A stretch of DNA of 64,000 nt from Oleidesulfovibrio sp047973035 (GTDB lineage: Bacteria > Desulfobacterota > Desulfovibrionia > Desulfovibrionales > Desulfovibrionaceae): assembly GCF_047973035.1 (NCBI RefSeq), contig NZ_JBKEBF010000018.1:17327-81326 (forward strand). Direction: 5' to 3'. Shown piece by piece: positions 52,122 to 60,649 of the stretch. Every line of letters begins with the position of its first letter. Positions within the stretch are counted from its first letter, which is position 1. Under the pieces are notes generated by a model, which was not told the DNA's origin, made no database searches, and saw nothing but the letters and a program-made list of their open reading frames with translations. The translations under genes were made by a program, and so were the position numbers.

Positions 52122-53639
52122 ATGACACGACTTTTAGACTTTTATCGCATGCGTTTTGGCGATGCAGTTAAAAAGCAAGGTAACGGATACAACGGTCCCT
52201 GCCCTCTTTGCGGCGGCGAACCAGGCAAATCCGACCGTTTTGTTATCTGGGAAGATCGGTCACACGACTTAGGCAAAATATGTTCTGAGCATAGCATTGC
52301 CGGTGTGTGGTCATGCCGCCAGTGCGGCAAGGCAGGCGACACAGTCAGCTACCTTGTAGACATTGAGGGCATGACCTTTCGTGAAGCTGCCGCAGAGCTT
52401 GGCGTTGCTCCTTCCCGTCACCAAAAGCGCCGCTGTGCACCTCAAGAGCCTCGCCCCCCTCGCAAGTGGGAACCAGCCTCATATGAAATGCCTTCTGCCA
52501 AGTGGATGGAATACGTGGACCGACTGGCTGCAGAAGCAGCAAAGCAAATCGAACTCGAAAAGACAGCACTTGCGTGGTTGGCAGCTCGGGGCATTGATGC
52601 AGAAGCCGTCCGCAAGTATCACATCGGGTACTTGAAAGCTGAGGGGAAAAACACTGGTCGCTATCGTGCCCGCTCTGCTTTGGGCCTTGCGCCTAAAAAG
52701 GGCAACGACGGTCGCGTCCGGACAAAGATATTCATCCCACGCGGCATCACTATTCCGACGCTGAACAGCGAAGGTCAAATCATCAACCTCCGCATTCGCA
52801 GGCCTAAGCCGGACCTGAAAAATGCAGCCAGCCCCAAGTACATGGAGCTGGAAGGCTCTGCCCGTGCTCCGCTGTTCTTGCCTGCTTCAAGACCTGCACA
52901 GCTCTCAGCTTACTTTGTCACTGAGGCAGAGCTTGATGCAATGCTCATCCACCACGCAACAAAAGGACAAGTAGGAGCACTTGCCGTTCGCACCAACCGC
53001 GGGAAGCCCGATACCACTACCCATACTTGCCTTGCCGAAAGCACACTGATCTGTCTTGCTCTGGATTATGACGATCCGGGTGAAGCAGGTCTGACTTTCT
53101 GGCTGGACAACTACCCCACTGCCACCGAGTGGCCCACCCCAGAAGGGAAAGACCCGGGCGAAGCTTTCGCCCTTGGCGTGGACATTTGCGAATGGGTTGC
53201 AGCCGCCCTGCCGCCTTCGATTCCTTTTGAGTTCGGGCAGGTGGACACTTTTTCTGCTGGTGTGCCTCTTTTGGGGGACGGGGACTCGACCAACTCTTTA
53301 TCTACTGCGGGGTGTGTACCCGCAAAACTCACAGAACAGTTCACTGAAGCAGAACTTTGCACCCTTCGCAAAGCGCTTCCTGCATACCTGACCTTGAGTG
53401 AAGTACCTGCCGAGGTTTGCCGCGCCTACCTGCTCTGGTGCGGCGTTGCCACAAAACTTGTGAAAGACGATGCCGGAGGCTTTTCGTGGGAGATGGATTA
53501 CCGATGGCGCTCAAAAAACCGTAAAGAATTTGAAGCGTTCTTTGCCTATCAAGATTCTTCTCAAGCCCTTTGGGATTGGCTGGCAGCTCATGAAGGTTCA
53601 ACCATTACAGCAAGCAATCTGCTTTGTTGCCGAGGATAA
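52122..53639 (+). CDS. phage-type DNA primase (zinc-finger and TOPRIM-like)
   Basis: About 505 residues. The N terminus has a zinc-binding motif CPLCGG...CRQCGKAGDTVSYLVDIEGM typical of CHC2-type primases. A TOPRIM-like region near 270-345 contains YFVTEAELDAMLIHHATKG and ICLALDYDDPGEAGL. Probably makes replication primers for the element, complementing the upstream helicase. A GTG at 52104 would start inside the last iteron, so ATG at 52122 is preferred, although no strong ribosome-binding site is visible. Confidence 0.86.
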   Translation: MTRLLDFYRMRFGDAVKKQGNGYNGPCPLCGGEPGKSDRFVIWEDRSHDLGKICSEHSIAGVWSCRQCGKAGDTVSYLVDIEGMTFREAAAELGVAPSRHQKRRCAPQEPRPPRKWEPASYEMPSAKWMEYVDRLAAEAAKQIELEKTALAWLAARGIDAEAVRKYHIGYLKAEGKNTGRYRARSALGLAPKKGNDGRVRTKIFIPRGITIPTLNSEGQIINLRIRRPKPDLKNAASPKYMELEGSARAPLFLPASRPAQLSAYFVTEAELDAMLIHHATKGQVGALAVRTNRGKPDTTTHTCLAESTLICLALDYDDPGEAGLTFWLDNYPTATEWPTPEGKDPGEAFALGVDICEWVAAALPPSIPFEFGQVDTFSAGVPLLGDGDSTNSLSTAGCVPAKLTEQFTEAELCTLRKALPAYLTLSEVPAEVCRAYLLWCGVATKLVKDDAGGFSWEMDYRWRSKNRKEFEAFFAYQDSSQALWDWLAAHEGSTITASNLLCCRG

Positions 53640-53643
53640 CGAC

Positions 53644-54423
53644 ATGGAACAGTTAACAAAAAGAAATGAAGAACTAGCTGCAATCAGTCAGGAGATGTTC
53701 GGTTCAGGCATGCAGCTGATGATTGTTAATCCGCGTACTTTGCGCCTGCTGAAAAACAATGCACGTTTCTTCAAGCGTGAAACGTTCCGGCAGTTGCGAG
53801 ACAATATTACGGCGGACCAACGCCTTTCAAGTGTACCACTCTGCTATCTTCATGAGGGAGGCAACCTAGAAGTGCTTTCCGGCAACCACCGTGTAAAAGC
53901 CAGCATCGAGGCGGAGCTGCCTCAAATCATGGTGCTGGCGATTACGGAAGAACTCCCCAAAAGTAAGCGCATCGCTATCCAGCTCTCACACAATGCCCTT
54001 GTGGGCGAAGATGACCAAAGCATTCTGGCAAACCTCTGGGCCCAAATCGAAAGCGTCACAGACAAGCTCTACAGCGGCCTTGATAGCGAAGCGGTAAAAG
54101 AACTGGATGATGTGGAACTGGTCAACTTTTCCACACCGCAGGTTCCCGCCCACATGGTAACGTTCATGTTTACCGATGGCGAAAAGGAAACACTGTCAGA
54201 GGTGCTGGACATGCTGGCTGTTTCTGCCAAGCGCTCTTCTGCTGTCTACCTTGGCCCTTCTGAACAATACGAGCAGTTCACTAACCTGGTGGCAGACATC
54301 AAAGATGCCGAGAAAATCCGTGATAGCTCTCTGGCGATGATACGCCTTGTGGAAATCGCACAGGAGTACCTTGCCACTAAAGCAGCCGAAGAAGAGCAAC
54401 AGGCGCAGGAGGCTTCATCATGA
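53644..54423 (+). CDS. ParB/sulfiredoxin-like domain protein
   Basis: About 259 residues. Residues about 50-100 (SVPLCYLHEGGNLEVLSGNHRVKASIEAELPQIMVLAI) match the ParB N-terminal fold with its GNHR motif. There is no typical ParB HTH; the C terminus is helical and Glu/Gln-rich. GAGGATAACGAC precedes the ATG. Overlaps the next gene by 4 bp (ATGA), so the two probably work together, as ParB-like plus methyltransferase pairs often do in phages. Confidence 0.82.
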   Translation: MEQLTKRNEELAAISQEMFGSGMQLMIVNPRTLRLLKNNARFFKRETFRQLRDNITADQRLSSVPLCYLHEGGNLEVLSGNHRVKASIEAELPQIMVLAITEELPKSKRIAIQLSHNALVGEDDQSILANLWAQIESVTDKLYSGLDSEAVKELDDVELVNFSTPQVPAHMVTFMFTDGEKETLSEVLDMLAVSAKRSSAVYLGPSEQYEQFTNLVADIKDAEKIRDSSLAMIRLVEIAQEYLATKAAEEEQQAQEASS

Positions 54424-55775
54424 GCTTCCTCGGTTCTGTAGCTGGCCCGCTCCGAAAGGTCCTAGCAGCATATGCGCAAGAGGTAGAAATACCGGCCCTG
54501 TTGCCTTGTGCGGGCAATTTCACCGTCGGTGCCGCCTTACGCAGCGGAGGCTATACCGGACATATCACCGGCTGTGATATTACGCTGTATACATCTGCAC
54601 TTGGTGCTTATCTGGCGGGTACTGAGCTAGTCGTCTCAGAACGGCCCGACTGCCCTGAACACCTGCGCGGCTTTCTGGATTGCTCCGACCCTGCCCACCT
54701 TGCAGCCTCTGTCGCTATTATGCTCGACCTGCGTCAAGTCTGGAAAAACAAAAGTGTATGGCATCGCCGCACTCTTGCAAACTTTCGCCGTGCGTGGCCG
54801 GCGCTCATGGAAAAAACACTGCGGAAGCTCACAACCTACCGCGACCATATGGCACAGGGGCAAGGATTCGCCTATCTGCCGATGGATGCAGTGGAGCTCT
54901 TAGCTAAGCATGACAAGGACCATGCTGTTTTCATCGCACCGCCCACTTTCGGTTCCCGCGACTACATCAATCAAGAACGGATGCTTGCGGCCGCTGCCAG
55001 CTGGAATGCACCGGAGTATACCGAGATCAGCTTTCAGGATGTGCCGATTTACGAGCAGATCACCTCTTTCCGTCAGTGGATGATCATAATGGAACGCCCG
55101 CTTCCGGAAATCGAAAAGGTGCTCGGTGAACCTGTCGCAGTGGTCCATAAGGGGCGCAAATCCATCACTTACGCTTATGCCGGACATAGCAAACGCAGGA
55201 TAGTTACGCGCAGCTATTTGCAGTCACGCAGCCCAGGGCACATCTTCCCCGGTGATAAAAGGCTGACCGGCACTGAAAAGACGGGCCTTGTCCTGCTGGA
55301 TAAACAGCAGACCGTGCGGATGAATGAACTCTTCATGTCCGTGCGTGTCGACTATTTCCTTGCAGATGTCGCACTTTCCATCGGTTTGTGTCTGGATTCC
55401 AAGCTCATCGGCAAGCTTGACTTCAATATCACCAAGCATGACTGGGCACTGCCGACGACAGGCCAACAAATTTACCAGCGTTCAGACCTAGCCGTACCCA
55501 GTGCAGAGCCCCGCCTTGCCAAGCTTGTCTTGATGATGTGCCAGTCGCATGAAGTCAAGCAGCTCATCGATGCCACATTCAAAGGCGATTACCGCTACGC
55601 CGTAACCACTGCTTTTTCACGTAACCCCGTCAGCATGAAATATCGTGGAGTTTACAAGCTCCACAAACGCCTTGAAGACAAAGACGGAACTTACCGGCTG
55701 AACTACTACGGCGCACTGGGCCTGTGGACTCTTGAAGAGGCTTATGCCTTATGGCTACAAAAACACCATAACTAG
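54420..55775 (+). CDS. DNA adenine methyltransferase-like protein with altered motif IV
   Basis: The 451-residue protein has ALLPCAGNFTVGAALRSGGYTGHITGCDIT, resembling the SAM-binding motif I and following acidic residue of Dam-type enzymes, and VFIAPPTFGSRDY where a DPPY/NPPF motif IV is expected; Ala replaces the first catalytic Asp/Asn. The C-terminal half (about 240-450) is of unknown family. It may be an inactive or specialised methyltransferase, or an antirestriction protein as sometimes annotated for similar phage genes. Coupled to the ParB-like gene. Confidence 0.72.
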   Translation: MSFLGSVAGPLRKVLAAYAQEVEIPALLPCAGNFTVGAALRSGGYTGHITGCDITLYTSALGAYLAGTELVVSERPDCPEHLRGFLDCSDPAHLAASVAIMLDLRQVWKNKSVWHRRTLANFRRAWPALMEKTLRKLTTYRDHMAQGQGFAYLPMDAVELLAKHDKDHAVFIAPPTFGSRDYINQERMLAAAASWNAPEYTEISFQDVPIYEQITSFRQWMIIMERPLPEIEKVLGEPVAVVHKGRKSITYAYAGHSKRRIVTRSYLQSRSPGHIFPGDKRLTGTEKTGLVLLDKQQTVRMNELFMSVRVDYFLADVALSIGLCLDSKLIGKLDFNITKHDWALPTTGQQIYQRSDLAVPSAEPRLAKLVLMMCQSHEVKQLIDATFKGDYRYAVTTAFSRNPVSMKYRGVYKLHKRLEDKDGTYRLNYYGALGLWTLEEAYALWLQKHHN

Positions 55776-55862
55776 CAGATATTGAAGTACTTTTACTTGC
55801 AGCAGGTCGTCAATATGGTAATATCTTTTTATCCCGACAAGTTACACTCACAAGGAGACAAG

Positions 55863-56120
55863 ATGAACACCATACAACGAGAAAAGCTCGCAAAAATAAT
55901 GAAACGCGCATGGAAGCTGGCAAAGGAAGGCGCAAGTCGTTTTGGTGGAGTCTCAAAGCTGTACTTCCCCTGCGCCTTGAAAATGAGCTGGGCACTTAAA
56001 GACCGTACCCCCAGCGTATGGCGCAAGGATGTGGGCAATCAGTTCTGGATGGACTGCATCCCGTTGCCGCAGCAAACCACTAAACACGGACAGATATTCC
56101 TGCCTGGCATAGGTAAATAA
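55863..56120 (+). CDS. small hypothetical phage-type protein (85 aa)
   Basis: ATG at 55863 with ACAAGGAGACAAG upstream. The 85-residue sequence starts MNTIQREKLAKIMKRAWKLA and is helical and basic at the N terminus, then KEGASRFGGVSKLYFPCALK. An in-frame extension to 55782 lacks a ribosome-binding site. Function unknown. Confidence 0.65.
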   Translation: MNTIQREKLAKIMKRAWKLAKEGASRFGGVSKLYFPCALKMSWALKDRTPSVWRKDVGNQFWMDCIPLPQQTTKHGQIFLPGIGK

Positions 56121-56123
56121 AAA

Positions 56124-56226
56124 GGGCGGCAATGCCACTTGCCACCCTCGCGCCCATTTCGGGCAGCTGCGGAGCTAACCCCACAACCATTATGTACCCA
56201 AAGGTTGGCTCCGCTACCCGCAAAAG
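56124..56226. repeat. structured intergenic segment A (three hairpins)
   Basis: GGG-C-GGCAA/TTGCC-A-CCC (56124-56147), then GCCC/GGGC, then GCGGAGCTAACC/GGTTGGCTCCGC (56169-56180 and 56203-56214, 11 of 12 pairing), followed by CCGCAAAAG. It resembles the segment at 57049-57160 in layout. Confidence 0.5.
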
Positions 56227-56243
56227 TCAAGCGGAGAAGATAG

Positions 56244-56663
56244 ATGCAGGAATTAACCAAAGCAGAATTCCGGCAGATCAAAAAGGTCTGCAAAAAACAG
56301 GCAGAGGCAGTCATTACCGAAATGTACCAACGTTACGATGACATCTGGTGGAGGCGCATCCGCATTACGCAAAGCCTGTACGACCACGGGGAAGACACCG
56401 TGCGTGAAATCAACAGGTTGATGCCTAACCTACTCACTCACCAGCCTCATATTTCGCCCAGCGATGAAGTAGCGGCAGACTTCGGATTTGAAAGTGAAGA
56501 TGCGCTCATAGAGTTTCTGCTGGCTTACACACCACGTGGCCCCATGAGGGAAGAAGTCTACGAAGGCCTGCTGGCACAAAGCTTGGCCGCGTACAATGTG
56601 CAACCTGCCCCAGAACACTCTGTAAATGCCAATAGCGGCGGCCTGGCCGACATTCCGTTTTAG
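56244..56663 (+). CDS. hypothetical protein (139 aa)
   Basis: Soluble, helical 139-residue protein starting MQELTKAEFRQIKKVCKKQA, with an acidic middle (FESEDALIEFLLAY) and a flexible tail. The 12-bp gap to the DUF488 gene suggests cotranscription. No family recognised. Confidence 0.68.
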   Translation: MQELTKAEFRQIKKVCKKQAEAVITEMYQRYDDIWWRRIRITQSLYDHGEDTVREINRLMPNLLTHQPHISPSDEVAADFGFESEDALIEFLLAYTPRGPMREEVYEGLLAQSLAAYNVQPAPEHSVNANSGGLADIPF

Positions 56664-56674
56664 GAGCCCGTAAA

Positions 56675-57040
56675 ATGATTCAGACATCTTATTTCGGCAG
56701 CACAGCCCCAAAAGAGCGCAAGGTATGCATTGCCAAGTGGAATCGCTGGTGGAGCGGCCCCAGAGCTTCAGCCTTCGCACCTTCTAACCCGAAGGCTGAA
56801 AACTGGGCTGAAGCTTACAGGCAAGACTTAAAAAGCCGCTTTCCCACGGCAGAAAGCCTGCTTGAATATCTGCTTGCCATCGAGCAGGCGACACCAAACC
56901 CGATACTGTGCTGCTTTGAAAAAAACGGCGAGGAATGCCATCGGCGAATCCTTGCTGACTACATACAGGAAAAGCTTGGGCTGAATGTTCCTGAGTGGCA
57001 GCCAGCCCAAAGCCCTACGCAGCTTTCGCTGCTTGGCTAG
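56675..57040 (+). CDS. DUF488-family protein
   Basis: The 121-residue protein begins MIQTSYFGSTAPKERKVCIA and carries the DUF488 C-terminal signature ILCCFEKNGEECHRRILADY. DUF488 proteins are widespread, including in mobile elements; their biochemical role is unknown, though the conserved Cys/Arg/His residues suggest an enzymatic or nucleotide-linked function. Confidence 0.82.
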   Translation: MIQTSYFGSTAPKERKVCIAKWNRWWSGPRASAFAPSNPKAENWAEAYRQDLKSRFPTAESLLEYLLAIEQATPNPILCCFEKNGEECHRRILADYIQEKLGLNVPEWQPAQSPTQLSLLG

Positions 57041-57048
57041 AAACAAGA

Positions 57049-57160
57049 TGAGGGAAACAGGTCTGAGCCACCTGCTTCCCTCAGAGTTGGAGCGCCAGCG
57101 CAGTTACGCGCCAGCACACGCCAAACATAAGCAAAGCGTAGACGCTCCAGCCGCAAAAAG
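57049..57160. repeat. structured intergenic segment B
   Basis: TGAGGGAA-A-CAGGT...ACCTG-C-TTCCCTCA (57049-57083), then TTGGAGCG pairing at distance with CGCTCCA (near 57143), followed by CCGCAAAAAG-CAA. Compare segment A at 56124-56226. Confidence 0.48.
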
Positions 57161-57229
57161 CAACTGGAACACACCAGCGGAAGCATGCTCCGGCGGGCAA
57201 ACAGACACACCAGATTACATGGGGAATAT

Positions 57230-57949
57230 ATGTCTAAAAATGTTGATGAAATGGTAGCGCAAAGTACAAAGACAGATGTGCAGGTGCTGCTATCCGCCAA
57301 AGAAAAAGCCAAGCGGGCAACGTTGGATGACCCCACCCCCGCAAATCTGACCGCGCTGGAGCGTGCCTCCAAGATGTTGGAGTACGCAATGCAGGCAAAA
57401 ACGCACCTAAAAAACTGGCAAGAGGTCCTTACCCATGCAGAAGAAAACGGTCGCAAGCTGGGCAAAACCAAGCTGTATAAGGACATCAGCCTTGGACGTT
57501 TGAAAAAACAACCCGACGGCACTTTTAAAATGCGTGATGTTGACCGGTATATGGCTAGCCTTCCCCTTTCCGGCACTCCTGATGCCGTGGCGGCAAAAGC
57601 AGCGGACAGACAACGTCGCAAGGAAGAAGCCGACATCCGCAGGGCAGAGACAATAGCAGAACGCGAGGCCTTCGACCTTTCCATCAAAAAAGGCCGCTAT
57701 GTCCCGCGTGAGCAAGTACACCTTGAGCTCGCAGCCCGTGCCGTCACCCTTTCTTCCGGCCTGCGCACCAACCTGGAAGCACAAGTGCTTGATCTGGTTT
57801 CTGCTGTAGATGGCAACCCCAAAAAAAGCAGTCTCATGCTTGAAAAGCTTGATGAGCTGCTTGACGAGGCTTTGAACGAATACAGCCGCGAAATTGAATT
57901 CGATGTGGCCTTTATTTCAGAAGCAGAGCTGCCTGCAGCAGCTGAATAG
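57230..57949 (+). CDS. phage terminase small subunit-like protein
   Basis: The 239-residue protein (start at 57230, TGGGGAATAT upstream) has a predicted DNA-binding stretch LGKTKLYKDISLGRLKKQPDGTFKMRDVDRYM, similar to the HTH of Nu1-type small terminases, then a charged coiled-coil region and a helical C terminus. Its place 24 bp before the large terminase supports a DNA-recognition role in packaging. Confidence 0.75.
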   Translation: MSKNVDEMVAQSTKTDVQVLLSAKEKAKRATLDDPTPANLTALERASKMLEYAMQAKTHLKNWQEVLTHAEENGRKLGKTKLYKDISLGRLKKQPDGTFKMRDVDRYMASLPLSGTPDAVAAKAADRQRRKEEADIRRAETIAEREAFDLSIKKGRYVPREQVHLELAARAVTLSSGLRTNLEAQVLDLVSAVDGNPKKSSLMLEKLDELLDEALNEYSREIEFDVAFISEAELPAAAE

Positions 57950-57973
57950 CGCATGTCCCAGTGTGGAGACGGA

Positions 57974-60034
57974 ATGAGTCAAAAGACGCAACTAACGCTC
58001 TATCCCGAGAGCAAACGTAACCCGAAACAAGAGTCAGTGCGGCGTGTTGTTATTACAGCACGAGTGCCGCACTGGCTCTCTGCCGCCGTATCTGCCGATG
58101 TAGCAGCATTTGCCAGCAACAGCACCCCGCACATCCGGTTCTGCTTTTCAAAGGGCGAAAAAAAGATTCTGCGCAAGCGCAAGACCATATCTGTCAGCGT
58201 ATGGGCAGAGCGCTATCGTATTCTGGAGATGTCCAGCATACCAGGCAAATGGAAAAACCTGTTTACCCCGTATCTGGTAGGCATCATGGATGCCGCCGGT
58301 ATGCGCGGCATAGAAACCGTCATTGTCTGCAAAAGCCCGCAAACAGGCGGTTCTGAATCGGGGCACAACCTTGTCGGCTGGTGCATAGACCGAAGCCCCG
58401 GGCCGGTGATGTATGTGTTTCCCGACGAACTCACCGCGCGGGAAAACGCCCGCGACCGCATCATCCCCATGATTTCCGGCTCTCCCCGCCTGCGGGACTA
58501 CATGACCTCGGCAGCGGATGATACCAGCAGCCTGCGCATCAATCTGTCCCACATGCCCATCTATCTGGGCTGGTCCGGTTCTGTTTCACGCCTTGGCAAC
58601 AAGCCTATCCGAACGCTGATTCTGGACGAGCTGGACAAATACAAAAACCCGAAAAACGAAGCCACATCAGAGATTCTGGCAGAAAAGCGTACCACCACGT
58701 GGCGCAACCGTCGGCACATCATGAAGATCAGCACACCGACTACTGAAGACGGCCCCATCTGGCGAGCCTTTAAGGAAGAAGCAGGAGCCCGTTTTGATTA
58801 CTGGGTGCGCTGCCCGCACTGCGGCATCCGCCAGTTTATGCAGTTTGACCGTATAGACTGGCCCCACAAAGGCGATACAGAAAAAAGCCCTTCTTCAGAA
58901 GAGGTTCTGGCCCAGCGCCTTGCAACATACCCTTGCGAGCATTGCGGCGCAGTATGGGACGATGGCGACCGCGACCGCGCCGTGCGAAAAGGCGAATGGG
59001 TAGAACGTACCTCCGGTCTTGACCTGTACTCACACATTGCCACGTACAAGCCTGTAAAGGTGGGTTTCCATATTCCTGCATGGCTTTCGTACTTTGTCAG
59101 CCTGTCAGAGGTAGCAGCCGCCCAGCTGAAGTATGATGAAACAGGCAAACTGGATGACCTGAAGAACCTGCAAAACCAGTACAAGGCAGAACCGTGGAGA
59201 GAAGAACACTCCATGCGGGCAGAAGATACCATTCTGGCCCTGTGCGACGATAGACCCCGCGGAGCCGTACCCGCCCCTGTCATCATCAAAGATGCCCCCA
59301 CCCCGCGCGTTGCCTGCCTGCTGGCCGGAGTAGATACGCAAAAAAGCCACTTCCGCTACACCATACGTGCCTTCGGCTATGGCGATACAGAGGAAAGCTG
59401 GCTTGTTCAGGCGGGGGTTGCCCCGTCCTTTACGGCACTTAACGAAATTTTGTGGAACAGCGTGTACCGCAATGCAGAAGACACAGAGTATAAAGTGCGC
59501 GCCTGCATGATTGACGCAATGGGCGGACGCACCAAGGAAGTTTATTCATGGGCCATACGGCACAGGGGCCGCGTGTACCCGTGGCAGGGGGTTCGCGCTA
59601 TGGCACAGCCCTATACCCCATCCCCGCAGGAATACTTTCCAGACGCAAAAGGCAACAAGGTTAAAATCCCCGGCGGCCTGAACCTGTGGCGCTGCGACAC
59701 CACGTTTTTCAAAAGCGACCTGTCGCACAAGCTTTCCATAGCCCCCCAAGACCCGGGCGCATTTCACCTGCATACCAACGGCGAAGGAGTGCTAGATGCC
59801 TATGCCAAAGAGATGTGTGCCGAAGTATGGGACGATGAAAAACAGGCGTGGGTAAACCCCGCTGGCCGCCCCAACCACTTCTGGGACTGCGAAGTCATGT
59901 CGCTGGCGCTGGCTTACATCCTTAACGTGCGCCACTGGCCCAAGGCAGTAAAAAGCAAACCGACAGCATCACCCAATAAACCGCGCTCTGGCGGGCATAG
60001 CATTCAAGACCGCCTTGCCCGTGCGCGAAGATAA
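57974..60034 (+). CDS. phage terminase large subunit (GpA family)
   Basis: The 686-residue packaging motor and nuclease has a variant Walker A (VIVCKSPQTGGSES), Walker B TLILDELDKYKNPKNEA, coupling motif ISTPTTEDGPIWRAF, zinc-type pairs CPHCG and CEHCG, and an RNase H-like nuclease part (LLAGVDTQKSHFRYTIRAFG, CMIDAMGGRTKEVY, FWDCEVMSLALAY). GGAG 5 nt before ATG 57974 decides the start over ATG 57953. Full length and apparently intact, yet no portal or capsid gene follows. Confidence 0.94.
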   Translation: MSQKTQLTLYPESKRNPKQESVRRVVITARVPHWLSAAVSADVAAFASNSTPHIRFCFSKGEKKILRKRKTISVSVWAERYRILEMSSIPGKWKNLFTPYLVGIMDAAGMRGIETVIVCKSPQTGGSESGHNLVGWCIDRSPGPVMYVFPDELTARENARDRIIPMISGSPRLRDYMTSAADDTSSLRINLSHMPIYLGWSGSVSRLGNKPIRTLILDELDKYKNPKNEATSEILAEKRTTTWRNRRHIMKISTPTTEDGPIWRAFKEEAGARFDYWVRCPHCGIRQFMQFDRIDWPHKGDTEKSPSSEEVLAQRLATYPCEHCGAVWDDGDRDRAVRKGEWVERTSGLDLYSHIATYKPVKVGFHIPAWLSYFVSLSEVAAAQLKYDETGKLDDLKNLQNQYKAEPWREEHSMRAEDTILALCDDRPRGAVPAPVIIKDAPTPRVACLLAGVDTQKSHFRYTIRAFGYGDTEESWLVQAGVAPSFTALNEILWNSVYRNAEDTEYKVRACMIDAMGGRTKEVYSWAIRHRGRVYPWQGVRAMAQPYTPSPQEYFPDAKGNKVKIPGGLNLWRCDTTFFKSDLSHKLSIAPQDPGAFHLHTNGEGVLDAYAKEMCAEVWDDEKQAWVNPAGRPNHFWDCEVMSLALAYILNVRHWPKAVKSKPTASPNKPRSGGHSIQDRLARARR

Positions 60035-60045
60035 CCGGAGACACT

Positions 60046-60249
60046 ATGAATAGGTTCACCGACAAAGGAAAGCGCCTTAACTGGCGTAGCGCCTGTAAAA
60101 TTCTCGGCTGCGGCAAAACAAAGTTTTACGACATGGTTAACACCGGCGCCCTGCCCGCCTACAGATGCAGCGCAGGCAAGCGTGGCCTGTGGGTTTGGGA
60201 GGCAGACTGCTACGCCCTGATCAAGCCCGTTGAGCCGGATTCACTATAA
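60046..60249 (+). CDS. excisionase-like helix-turn-helix protein
   Basis: The 67-residue basic protein has LNWRSACKILGCGKTKFYDMVNTGALPAYRC, a MerR/AlpA-like winged-helix pattern found in excisionases and satellite regulators (P4 Vis/AlpA type). It could control excision, the terminase operon, or both. CCGGAGACACT precedes the ATG. Confidence 0.78.
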   Translation: MNRFTDKGKRLNWRSACKILGCGKTKFYDMVNTGALPAYRCSAGKRGLWVWEADCYALIKPVEPDSL

Positions 60250-60276
60250 CATCTGCCAACACCACAAGGAATCACC

Positions 60277-60531
60277 ATGAGCATAGACACAACCTCTTTA
60301 GAGCTGACCATTCCCGCAGGGTGTGCCGCCACCTTTGCACAACTAGCCAGCTTGCGCGGCTCCTCGCCTTCAGATCTGTTTATAGAAATGCTGATTACCC
60401 TTTCGGCAGAGTATGGCCTGACTACCTGTCCCAGATGCTACAAAACGCGCCATCACCCTGCTGCACAGCGTTACAAGCTGCTGGAATGCCCTGCTTGTTC
60501 AGATAAGCCTCAGCCCCCGCAGATCTCATAA
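60277..60531 (+). CDS. small zinc-ribbon protein (84 aa)
   Basis: The 84-residue protein has a helical N terminus (LELTIPAGCAATFAQLASLR) and a C-terminal CPRC...CPAC pair with a histidine-rich linker (TRHHPAAQRYK), probably binding zinc. ACAAGGAATCACC precedes the ATG. Function unknown; last gene before the composition break. Confidence 0.7.
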   Translation: MSIDTTSLELTIPAGCAATFAQLASLRGSSPSDLFIEMLITLSAEYGLTTCPRCYKTRHHPAAQRYKLLECPACSDKPQPPQIS

Positions 60532-60549
60532 ACACAGGAGGAAATCACC

Positions 60550-60639
60550 ATGCTTATAGTCATCTGCCTTAAGTTATTGCATTCCAACTACCCTGCAACT
60601 AACATTAAAATTAATAATACGTCAGAAACCACGCTATAG
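60550..60639 (+). pseudogene. short ORF (29 aa) at the module boundary, possible gene remnant
   Basis: A very strong ribosome-binding site (AGGAGGAAATCACC) leads into ATG at 60550, but the frame ends after 29 codons (MLIVICLKLLHSNYPATNIK...). The leader looks like those of the upstream phage genes while the coding part is A+T-rich, suggesting that a gene start was left when the following phage genes were replaced. Confidence 0.4.
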
Positions 60640-60649
60640 GAGAGCAAGA

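Noticed and set aside
57048..57257. Possible small gene between DUF488 and the terminase small subunit
   Set aside because: The frame overlaps the start of the terminase gene, lacks a ribosome-binding site and lies in a hairpin-rich segment.
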